The notes beneath the pieces were generated by a model. That model had not been told where the DNA came from, did not search any database, and saw only the letters and a list, made by a program, of their open reading frames with translations. Below are positions 18,885 to 28,298 of a stretch of DNA of 64,000 bases, in pieces. The stretch is from Closterium sp. Naga37s-1. Taxonomy: Eukaryota > Streptophyta > Zygnematophyceae > Desmidiales > Closteriaceae. The DNA lies in assembly GCA_947471745.1 (NCBI GenBank), contig CANJKZ010000091.1:248001-312000 (forward strand), given 5' to 3'. The position numbers were made by a program, and so were the translations under genes. Within the stretch, counting starts at the first letter, position 1. Each line of letters opens with the position of its first letter.

Positions 18885-20531
18885 CTCCCCTTCATTCCTG
18901 AAGGTGAGCCACGTGGGATTTTTCGAGATCCCGCAGAGGTTGGCGCAGTGCTGAAACTTCTTACGTGGCAGCTTCTTCGTCTGAAAATCCGTTGCCATGT
19001 CACCAGTTGGGCAATAGGTCAGCTTGACTTTTCTTTCGTCGATCTCGTCCTTGACGAATAAGTAACAGAGTGCGATGTGCTTCGTGCGATTCACGCAGCC
19101 GGGCTTGTTCGCGATCTTTATCGCGCTTTGGTTGTCGCAGAGTTACTTGAAGTGCCCGTTCATCGTCACTTTTGCTTCCTGCAGGAGCTCCATTAGGTAC
19201 AGTCCTTCACGAACAGCTGCAATGGCGGCGATGAATTCAGCTTCAGCTGATGAAAGAGCAATCAGCTCCTGCTTCTAGGAGTTCCATGAAATGAGCCCAG
19301 CGGGCTCGAGCTGAAATACAAAGCCTGTGCGGAAGCGTCTGTTGTAGGCATCCTCCGCATGGTCCGCGTCCACATTGCCACGTAGCTGAAGGGTAGTCGT
19401 TAAGTTAGCTGTGTAGGTGAGCCCGACGTCAGGAGTAGAGATAAAGTATTGAAGTGTTCGGCGTAGATCTAGCATATTATCCCCTTCAGGTCGGCGCAGG
19501 TACTGTGCGAGCTGGCTTGCGACGTAGGAGAGATCCGGCCGGCACGTGACCGCGGCGAACAGGAGACAGCCAAGTTGCTGTTAGTAGAGGCGGTGATCGT
19601 CAATGGAGAGCGGTGTGGTGTCCGGTGCGTGATTAGGAGGAGGCGTGCGGAAGGGAGTAGTGAGGTTGATTGGTGCAATTGCGAATTTCTTCGCGAGCGT
19701 TTCTGCGTATTTTGCGGCCGAGAGGTGGATGGAGGTAGCTGACTGAGTGATATTCAGTCCAAGAAACTGAGTGACGTCATGATTGATAGTCACCTTGAGT
19801 TTCTCCTTGATTTCTTCTTCAAACCGGTGGAGGAGTTCCGTGTCGTCGCCGGTGTAGAGCAAGTCGTCCACATAGGCGACGAGGAGAATAAATTTCCCAC
19901 GCGACTCTTTCCTGTACATTCCTTGGTCGTGTGGCAGCTGAGTGAAGCCGAGCTCGATCAGGACGGTGTGTAGGTACTGCTCCCACAGACGAGGAGCTTG
20001 CTTGATGCAGTAGAGGGACTTTTGTAGGAGGCAGACGGTGTTGTCGTTTTCTTCGAAGGCGTGCGGCTGCTCGACGAAGATGATGGCATCGACAGTTGCA
20101 TGTAGGAACGCGTTAGAGACGTCGATCTGCCGAAGTGGTCGCTGCTTGACGGCTGCGATGCACATGAGAATGCGCACTAAGGTGTGCCGTCCGACAGGTG
20201 CGAACGTTTGATCATAGTCCACGAATTGTGTTTGCTCGAAGCCGCGCACCACCCATCTCGCCTTGTACTTGTGGATTGATCCGTCTGCGAGTGTTTTAAT
20301 GCGGAAGACCCATTTCCCGCTTAATATTTTTCTCCCCTTCGAAGATGAACGAGGAACCAGCTTCTAGATTCCGCGGCGCTTGATTGCTGCTACTTCGGCG
20401 GCCATGGCTGCTTTTCATTTCTCACTGTCGAGGCCTTGCAAGGCTTGGCGCACGGTGGTGGGTTCCTTGGGTGGGAGTTGGCGAACTGCTACTGCGAGCC
20501 CAATGACGCGAAGACCGGTTTCGTTGGTGGT
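18885..20531 (-). pseudogene. Copia B RT and RNase H, decayed
   Basis: The minus strand encodes RT from about 20310 (KWVFRIKTLADGSIHKYKAR, FEQTQFVDYDQTFAPV, QIDVSNAFLHATVD, YCIKQAPRLWE, VAYVDDLLYTGDD), interrupted only at the end of RT, then RNase H with DADHAEDAYNRR (about 19350), NRTKHIALCYLFV and DMATDFQTKKLPR (19094-18900). In-frame stops lie near 19140, 19275 and 19580, and a stop lies upstream near 20365. The polypurine tract GAAGGGGAG lies just before the LTR boundary at 18885. NA is inserted at 20537. The domain set is that of Ty1/copia; this is a lineage different from A. Confidence 0.85.
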
Positions 20532-20536
20532 GGCGA

Positions 20537-20716
20537 TGTCAGAATGTTATTCTCTAGCCTGTAGTGGGGTGCTCTATAGCGAGTACAACCCATCTAGGGT
20601 TTGCTATATGTATCCTGATTTGCTGCTAGTGAAAACCCTCCTCTTTTGCCTAAACTTCTCTTGCCTAGCTAGGACTTACCTAGCTATGGCTCCTAAGTCT
20701 ACACACTATCTTCACA
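20537..20716 (+). repeat. 5' LTR of NA (180 bp)
   Basis: Begins TGTCAGAATG and ends ATCTTCACA; the PBS TGGAATCAGAGCAC starts at 20717. Two differences from the 3' copy indicate a rather recent insertion. Confidence 0.93.
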
Positions 20717-21935
20717 TGGAATCAGAGCACATACGCTCCTGGCCTGTGGGCCCTCCTACTGCTTCCGCTGCCCTACGCTGTGTCGCGCGCCCCGTGGTGC
20801 GCGGCCTCTTATTTTTCATCCCGCCGCGCGCTCGGGGCGCGCGGCGGTTTTCTGCCCGCCGTGCGCCCCGAGGCGCGCGGCGGTTTACTGCTGTGGGGGA
20901 GCCAGCGCGCGCCCCGCCCGTCCGTCGCGGAGCCCTGGGGAGCACGCGCGGCCCCCCACCCTGCCCGTCGCGGCGCGCTGGGGAGCCCGCGAGCCCCCCG
21001 TCCGTCCGTCGCGACGCCCTCGGGAGCCCGCGAGCGCCCCGCCCGTCGGTCGCGACGCACTGGGGAGCCAGCGGGCGCCCTGCGTGGTCGTCGCGACGCC
21101 CTGGGGAGGCCGCGCGCGCCCCGTCAGCTCGTCGCGGCGCCCTCGGGAGGCCGCGCGCGCCCCGCCAGGCCGTCGCGGCGCCCTGGGGAGCCGCGCGCGC
21201 GTCCCCCCCGCCCGTCCGTCGCGGCGCCCAGGGGAGCAGCGCGCGCCACGCCCCTTCCCTCGCCCCACCCGTCCGTTCTGGCGCCCTAGAGGTGCGCGCC
21301 TTCCCCCCCCTCTCCGTCCCCCGCGCTCCTGCCCCTATCCCACCCGTTTTAGGGTTTGGGGGTGAGGAGTGTGGGGGTGGTGGTTGTGGGGGTGTCCGTT
21401 GTGCGCGCCGTGCCCTTCTCCTCCTCCTCCTTTGTCTCCCACTGCTGCAGCTGTCGCTGAGGGGGGTGGATGAGTGGGAGACTGGGGTTTAGGGTTTTAG
21501 GGGGGTGCGTGGGAGTGGAGCTAGGGTTTGAGCAGTGGGTGTGTGTCGAGGGTGTGGGGCAGTTGGAGGAGGTTGTGTGGAGGTACCTGTCGTGTCGCTT
21601 GCAGCGCCTGTAGTCCGTCGCCCTTGCTTCGGTAGCCAGTGAGCCTGCTGCACCAGTCGCCAGTGGGTCCGTTGCTCCTGCCGCTCTTCTATAGCCGCCG
21701 AGCCAGTTACTCCAGTAGTCCATCGCCCTTGCTTCGGTAGCCTCTGAGTCAGCCGCTCCTGTGCCCGTGCCTCTGCAGCTTCAGTCGTTGCCTCCCATCT
21801 TCTCTACCTCCACAGCTCCTCCTCCTCCTCACTTGCCCGATGTGATTAGCTCTAGCTTTGCTTACCTTTGTGAACTCCTGCTCTATACCTGCTTGCTCAT
21901 TGTACTGATTACACCCCACTTTGGCTATGGGGGTG

Positions 21936-22115
21936 TGTCAGAATGTTATTCTCTAGCCTGTAGTGGGGTGCTCTATAGCGAGTACAACCCATCTAGGGTT
22001 TGCTATATGTATCCTCATTTGCTGCTAGTGAAAACCCTCCTCTTTTGCCTAAACTTCTCTTGCCTAGCTAGGACTTACCTAGCTATGGCTCCTAACTCTA
22101 CACACTATCTTCACA
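21936..22115 (+). repeat. 3' LTR of NA (180 bp)
   Basis: Matches 20537-20716 over its full length and is followed by the duplicated GGCGA. Confidence 0.93.
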
Positions 22116-22120
22116 GGCGA

Positions 22121-23430
22121 AAGCGAGGCGATTGAAGTCGTGCATACTAGTAACCTCGATGACGTCTTCGTCGTTGTCGTTGCCGTTGCGGATGGTGTCT
22201 TGCGAGGGACTCGGTGGTGGTAACTCGGCATCCAGAATTTGGCGCGTGATGCTGTTGAAGTTGTGGGCTTCACGGGTTGTATCATCAAGGTCGAATTGGG
22301 AAACATGTAAGAATGTTGGAGTTTGGAGAGGGCTTGTAAGGGGGATGTTTGGATAATGTTCATTGCCCCGAACATCCGCTGCATCGTCCGCCACGTCGGC
22401 TTCGTATTGTGCTGTGGCGAAGCTGTGGTGTCCTTGTCACCTTCGCGATGTTCCTTGAACAGGGGTCAGCTTCTCTTAGAAGATGCAATCATGTGAGTTC
22501 GTTACTTCGTGTGTCGCGTAGTCCAGCATGATCAAAGCCTTGAACTCCTTTGAAATTCCAAGGTGAATGCCCCGACGTGCCCGTTCAGTGAATTTTCCGG
22601 TTCGTGCCGTGTGGGGCCTGTACTGTACCATGCAGCCGAACACTCGGAGCAGATGCGTCAGCTTTTCTGCCCGTCCAAGCTTCGTAAGGTGAGGTGTTGT
22701 CCTTCAGGCTCTGGGATGACATCAAGTTATGCAGCCGAACAGCATGGTTTATTGCGAACGGCCAGAGCCTTGTTGGGATGGCAGACTGCTTCATGAGGGC
22801 TCGCATTTTTACGGCGAGGCTTTTGTTTCTCCTTTCTGCTACTCCCTGCTCCTCGTGCGCGTATGGCAGGGACACCATGTGCTCAATCCCTTTCTTGGCG
22901 AAGAGCTCCTTGAACTCGTTGGAGAATTACTCCAAACCTCCGTTGTCTGGAATCTTTCAGCTACAATCCTGACTGACGTTCGGCGCGTTTCATCCAGGTC
23001 ACGAAGCAGTCGAAGGCGCGTGAGCAGTAGTCGATGTTGACGGCCCAGACCTAACGCGTGATGGCGTCGATGAACGTCATGGTGTTGTACTCGCCGTCGA
23101 GCCCTTCTTGACTTAGAATCATGAAGTTGCTGAAGACCTTCTCGAGTGGTTCGTATCGTTCGTAACCCGGAGGTAAGTCTGGAAAGAGCTTGTGAGCGAG
23201 CGATGCTGTCGGGCAAGTGATGCACGTCGGGTCCTTTGATGTTGTTTTGAGTGTCTCGCCATTGGGTAGGAGTAGTGCGCTGGTGTCGAAAACGTTGGCT
23301 TCAATCGAGTTCTTGGGTGTAGCGTGTGAAGGATGCCGAAGTCGTTGGTGCCAGATGTCGGGAGTAGCACGGTAGCCGACCGTTTCTTATAATATCCATT
23401 TCTCTGCTCTTCCTCTTGTTGTGGTGTCAC
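22121..23430 (-). pseudogene. Copia B integrase and linker, decayed
   Basis: The minus strand contains the end of an integrase core and C-terminal part (HEEQGVAERRNKSLAVKMRAL, LWPFAINHAVRLHN, SPYEAWTGRKAD; 22878-22585) and, in another frame above it (23225-22840), pieces of the HHCC and early core region. An acidic linker (DDTTREAHNFNSITRQ, 22394-22121) leads to the NA insertion. Several frameshifts separate the pieces. Integrase would insert the cDNA into the chromosome; this copy cannot be functional. Confidence 0.75.
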
Positions 23431-23439
23431 AGGTCTCGT

Positions 23440-25240
23440 GTCGGCAGCAGCTCATACATCCGCTGCAAAGGCTTGGGTGGATGCTTGTTCGTGATCGGTC
23501 TTGGGGATGCCGACGACGTCATACGTATCAGCGACGTGAATCGAGGCGTCGGTGACCGGAAGAAGTTGGTGGGGCGATGTCGTTTCTGGCCACTCAGAGG
23601 CGGGGAGTCCCTCCATCGAAACCTGGTGGTAGAGATATTCCTCGCCGGTAACTGAGATCAACTGTGGTCCTTCTTCTATCGGCGGCGGCTCCTCGGTAGG
23701 TTCAGGTAGTTCTGCTGCTTCCCCGAAATCGTAAATCATGCCCTTCTTCTTGTGTCGGTTCGTAGGGATACTGGTCCGGGAGAGGAGGTCCGCCCCAGCT
23801 GGTGCCACGTGTCCCCCAGTATGGGTCTACTTCCGTGACAGCTTCGGGAGGAAGTCTTGGAGCTTCGAGATAGCGACAAGGTTGTCCCCAGCCGCCTTGA
23901 GAAGTGGATGTTCCCCATCCGCCCTCAGCCGGAACTCTTGGCGGAAGCGTCGGCGGGCCCAAACCGCCTGCAGTTTCTGGCGGGGCTTCGACTTGTCCCC
24001 ATGCTCCTATCGTGATATTAGTGCCACATCCAGTGGGGGGTGGAGTTCCTGTGGTTCCCAACCTCCAGTGTTGATTTGTGTTGCCGTTGTTTCCTCTCCT
24101 GGCGCTCCACTGTCTGCTTCTTCTTCCTCCATGGATGCAAGTTCGGTATCGCCAGGAGCGGAGACTGAGGCGGTTGGGACGGCGAGGGTGCGACAGAGAC
24201 CATCTGGGCCGAGACGTTCGAGATCGGTCTCTTCAAGATGCGACCAAGTTGGCGGCTCCGCGGTTGTGATTTTAAGCAGAAGATTTCTGTCGGAGTCGCC
24301 TTCGTTCCCAGTGACTCGGAGTTGACGACAAAGACACCGTCTTCATCAACCGCCTTGCCGATGTAAGTAATATTGTAAAGTAGTTCGACGCACTTCTCTT
24401 CGCAGTTGGTAATGATCTCGACGCCGCATTTCATGAGTTGCGCTGCAGAAAGAAGGTTGAACTGAAGATCGATGACGACGAGTACATCTCCGATGTGGAT
24501 GGTGGAGTTGGTGTCGTTCGACTGTAGGTATATTTCTCCAATGTCGTACGCTTTCAGCCGATTGTTGTTTGCGACAGTTATTTCGCATGGGCGTCGCATT
24601 CGCTTCGAGTTGCTAATGAATGTTGTTGACCCCACCATGTGTTGCCCGCAGCAGCTGTCAAGGTGCCACTTATTGAAGTTGTCGCGGCTTCGGTGCGCGA
24701 TGCTGGCGGTCTTGGGAGTAACAATGCGGCCAAGGTCAATGTAGAAGCCCGAGAGAATGTTCTCGTGAGTCGAGGGAAACCCAGGAGGGGACTCGGGCGT
24801 GCTCGGAGGCAACTCGTAACCAGGTGGGAGAGTCGTTGGACTGTTGCTCCAGATTCCGATTGTAGGATCGTTGTTCGGGCTCGGTGCGATGGGTTCAATC
24901 GGTGCAACTGTGGGGAAGTGAACTCTGTCGTAATAACGAGTACCTCTGTGACGCGCCATGCAGCTCGTCCCTTTTCCTTTGTCATTAGATGACATGCGTG
25001 CAGGAGCTTGCGAGGTACTTGCGACGGCAGGTGGCGACATGGTCGCCGTTGCTGCTGGCGTTGAAGGAGGCACAGATGGTCGATGCTGGTGACCGGGTGA
25101 GTTTTTGTTGCGCTTTTCGTTGGCAGCCTTACGCTTGTAGCAACGATCCATCATGTGGCCCGGTTTCTTGCAGTATTTGCAGAAATGATCCCTTTTCGTG
25201 TATGACTCCCCTTCAGTTGCGCTAGTGTAGAACACCAGTT
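23440..25240 (-). pseudogene. Copia B zinc knuckle and protease, decayed
   Basis: Near 25190 the minus strand encodes a standard Gag zinc knuckle, CKYCKKPGHMMDRC (C-x2-C-x4-H-x4-C). About 180 residues further comes the protease start WHLDSCCGQHM, where copia proteases normally have LDSGC: the catalytic triad Gly is replaced by Cys. NNNRLKAYDIGEIYL and NLLSAAQLMKCGVEI continue the protease fold. The frame then becomes Pro/Glu-rich and is broken near 24018 and 23450. The zinc knuckle shows that B uses the classical spacing, unlike family A. Confidence 0.8.
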
Positions 25241-25420
25241 TTTCCCTCTTGTCGTTTCTCTTGTTGTACAGATCGATCTCCTGCTGCTCGGAGAGGAGTG
25301 TGGCGAGGGGGGACGGCTCCTCGAGCGCGGAGCAGTGACTTGTACTGTCGCCACTCTGGTCCTAGTCGGGAAAGGACTATAGTGACGGACATGTCGTCGG
25401 GGACGGTTCCGCCACACTTC

Positions 25421-26165
25421 TTAAACTGGTCGCGCAGATTTCGGTAGCGATTTTATATATGATCCCGCTTTCTCCCCTTCAACCATTTTGGCAGATTTCA
25501 TCTGGCTTAACAAGCGACTCATTGTCACCGGATCCGTCGCCATGCACATGTTGTACAGGTATTCCCAAGACACTTGCACGGAAGCCCACTCCGTCTTGAA
25601 AGAGCGGATGCCAAGCTGCTCGGTGGGGGAGAGATTACGGAGGAGGACGGTGTACGCGAGGAGAGACTCGTGATAATAAAGATTCTTCTCATGAGGAGTG
25701 CCTTCTGTCGGAAAGGTAAGGCTCCCGTCGTAGTACATCCAGATCTGCGCAGTTGTTGCGATGAGTTCACATTCAAGACTCCATGTGTAGAAGTATTTGC
25801 CGTCGAATGCAGTTGATGTTTTCAGCTTTGATGTTGTGATAATCTTGGTTTGCAGAGTTGCTAATGCTTCTGTTTGTGCACGTTGCTGACTATCTTGTGC
25901 AGGAGCTGAGCCTTGACGATTGTCTAAGGTGAAGGACCTCTCGGAGTTGACACGCTGGTCTTCTCATGGGAGAGGAATTCCTGCAACTCCTCTGGTGTAG
26001 CTTGAGCCGTCGATGCTCATTGCTTGATGGCTCTCAAGGACGTTGATACGTACGATGAGCTGCTCAACGACGTTGGCGTTGACGGACGTCACTGCTGACG
26101 ATGCATTTGTTGTTGCTGGTGGTGGGCTTGGGGGAGGCTGCATTAGCTTTCCCTTCAGGAGCCAT
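25421..26165 (-). pseudogene. Copia B Gag, decayed
   Basis: A start at 26165 gives MAPEGKANAASPKPTTSN, followed after a frame break by a copia-type Gag core (25738-25421) with ESLLAYTVLLRNLSPTEQLG, WEYLYNMCMATDPVTMSRLL and MVEGEKAGSYIKSL. It lies between the PBS (26263-26274) and the zinc knuckle near 25190, as expected. Stops and frame changes make it non-functional. Confidence 0.72.
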
Positions 26166-26262
26166 AGTGATGCAGACTCTATAATAGGTGTTGTAATGCG
26201 TAATTGAATAAAGAGTTGTTCTAGGAAGAACAAGAACTTGGCAGGCCTTATAATCCAACCGC

Positions 26263-26274
26263 GCTCTCATACCA
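26263..26274 (-). other. Primer binding site of copia B
   Basis: TGGTATGAGAGC on the minus strand, directly inside the LTR; one mismatch to the tRNA-Met-type TGGTATCAGAGC. Confidence 0.75.
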
Positions 26275-26711
26275 TGTTGATATAACCAAGGAATCGTAGT
26301 GGATAGGATAAAGCTAGCCAAGTGTATGAAGAAGGCATTGAAGTCTTTGAATGACCTTGCTACCATAAGTTGAAAGAAAATACGATAATAACACAACATT
26401 ACTAGGGAAATAAATAGCATTCATAGCTAGCAATATACCCTGAGGGGTACATTCCCATATTAACAGTTTTGCATTGCTATAGTAACCGCGACTATTGCGA
26501 TACTCGTCAGTTACCATGTTGCATCATGTAACCTCCGATTAGAGTTGCGGGGTGGTCAATAGTCACGACCATTGCCTTTCGCGCGACTATTGACATTATC
26601 GTGATCTATATGAGCTAACGCGGTACTAGTACAAGTGCGCTGCTTTGTTATGAAGCGATGCGTTAAAGAGAACCTTCGGGAATGTTATAATGACCCATGG
26701 TTATTCCAACA
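26275..26711 (-). repeat. 5' LTR of copia B (437 bp)
   Basis: Bounded by the PBS on one side and GACAG (26712-26716) on the other. It aligns with 10637-11239 and preserves the empty site of the solo LTR (AAGTGTATGAAGAAGGCATT). Confidence 0.9.
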
Positions 26712-26716
26712 GACAG

Positions 26717-28298
26717 GACGCAATGCTGTACCCTTGTTCGCGCGCACGCTGATTCTAGTAACGCGAGTCAGACGACTCGAGGTACGTGCAGGGGGCATGC
26801 AGTCTCGTGAAAGAAAGCTGATCGTTTCTAACCTTTTTGTAAATTGCAGTGTTACAACCAATATTTGGTAACCAAAAGTGTTTATGAACCTTAAATGGAA
26901 GAGCTGGACACGCCCTAAGGGTGTGGAACATCATGGACCGTCACCGCTTTGCAACGTACTAAACCAGATGGATAGCAATACACAACGAATGGATTATTTT
27001 CAACCGCTAAAAAAGTCCAGATCTTTTGAAAAGATCGATTGACACAGTCTTCCTTTGGACGGTTCCCAAAGGCGACATCTGGGAAGGCGCATGTGCCGTT
27101 TAATCGACCATATGCATCCTTACACATGGCATCCCAAACCTACCAGCCAATCCGCCCGTTCGCTCAGATTATACAGTACTGTAACACACTGCACCACTAC
27201 AAAACAAGCAACATCCCCAACCGAGTCCATCCAACCACACACCAGCTGCACACTGCACACCTAATCTGGTTCGGATCCTCCAAAGCTGCAAATCTATGTG
27301 GTTTGGCGAGCTTGGCTCGGGCAGTCACCAGCGCGGGTTACCAATCAGTTTGGTCCGACGGGGCTCTCCAGGCCAAACTTGATGTCGTTCGGGTGAGCTT
27401 CGGCAAGTAGATTCGTTTGGCATGATGGAAGGTGGATGTACACAAGCGAACAAGAGGCAGGGCTTTGCGTATTGCCTCCCTCCGTTCCCCCTTCCTTGAA
27501 AAACCCCGCCAAATCCATGAAGAGTCCCCCCTTCCCCACGAAACCCCCCCTCATACATTAAGAGCCTTCGCAACGTGAGGGAGTCGCTGAAGCGCGCCGA
27601 GCAGTCGAGCCTGTGTGCTCCATGTGTGATATGCCTGCTTCCTCCTCGCGCTGCGTTCGCCAGAGCAGCAGCAGCCGCAGATGGAGTAGGCAAGTGACGC
27701 GCAGTCTGCTTTCCAGGTGAACAACGTTTGGTACGGCGCAGCGCGCTGGGTTGGCTGTCCATGCACGCCACACCACTAATTCTCGCTCAGCCAAGTCTAA
27801 CTCGCCTGTTGGAGTTCCCTGAACAGAATTTCGCCATGTTTTGCGACCAAAAACAGCGTGACTCCTTCGGGTGGCGTTTCAGGCCGAACCGCCGAATTCT
27901 CCCCACAATGATGCTCGCCGCTCGTAAAGCCCAGGCTGTTAGAAATGGATGCAAGTCATTCGCATGTACGAGCAGGACAGTTCGACAAGGAACCCTAGAA
28001 ACAACTGGTAATTTCACCACGAGCTTTCAGCAGAACAAGGCAAAACGGGCGTGGCGTTTACCAGCGTTGGGAGCACGCGGAGAACGTTTTAGGCGATTGA
28101 GGTACATCGTTCCACCCCTGAGTTCTTCTGGCCTCGCAGTTAAAGATTAACCTGCGAAGGATCTTGCAAGTCCAATCCTATTCCAGCACAACAGTCCAAG
28201 GCCTCTCGTGGGTCACAGCCCGAGTTCAAGGCCTTTCGTTGCTGCGAGTCTCAAAGCCCGAGGGACGAGAAGAGCCGCGACGACGATGGGCGAACGCC
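26717..28298. other. Unassigned region upstream of the Ca2+-ATPase gene
   Basis: No protein family, RNA gene or repeat was recognised. A minus frame at 27127-26915 and a plus frame at 27728-28150 are open but have no recognisable motifs. Promoter, 5' UTR and possibly an upstream exon of the Ca2+-ATPase should lie here, because its first recognisable exon stays open upstream of its first ATG. Confidence 0.4.

Larger units (their letters stand above)
20537..22115 (+). mobile_element. Non-autonomous LTR retrotransposon NA (1.58 kb)
   Basis: Two 180-bp LTRs (20537-20716, 21936-22115) differ at two positions by eye and are flanked by GGCGA (20532-20536, 22116-22120). A PBS-like TGGAATCAGAGC follows the 5' LTR. 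The polypurine tract GGCTATGGGGGTG precedes the 3' LTR and matches that of family A. The 1.2-kb interior has a GC-rich tandem repeat (about 20740-21300) and unique sequence, with no gag or pol motif. Long Arg/Pro-rich frames there are translations of repeats. Size and structure fit a TRIM/LARD-type parasite that uses proteins from an A-family element (inference). It inserted into RT of element B. Confidence 0.92.
10637..26711 (-). mobile_element. Old copia LTR retrotransposon B, minus strand, carrying three nested insertions
   Basis: The two LTRs (10637-11239, interrupted, and 26275-26711) both start TGTT(A/G)AT and end TTATTCCAACA on the plus strand. GACAG flanks the whole unit at 10632-10636 and 26712-26716. 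Many LTR differences and small gaps point to an old insertion. On the minus strand the order is 5' LTR, PBS, gag, zinc knuckle, protease, integrase, RT, RNase H, 3' LTR. Nested inside are a solo LTR in the 3' LTR (10696-10837), the full-length copia A1 exactly at the 3' LTR edge (11240-18879) and element NA in RT (20537-22115). Without these B is about 6.7 kb. All domains have frameshifts or stops. Confidence 0.92.

Noticed and set aside
20740..21492. A 370-codon Arg/Pro/Ala-rich frame inside NA
   Set aside because: It crosses the LTR and the GC-rich repeat with other frames equally open; no domain is recognisable.
26915..27127. A small host gene on the minus strand
   Set aside because: A 70-codon frame without recognisable motifs, context or splice support; left as unassigned sequence.
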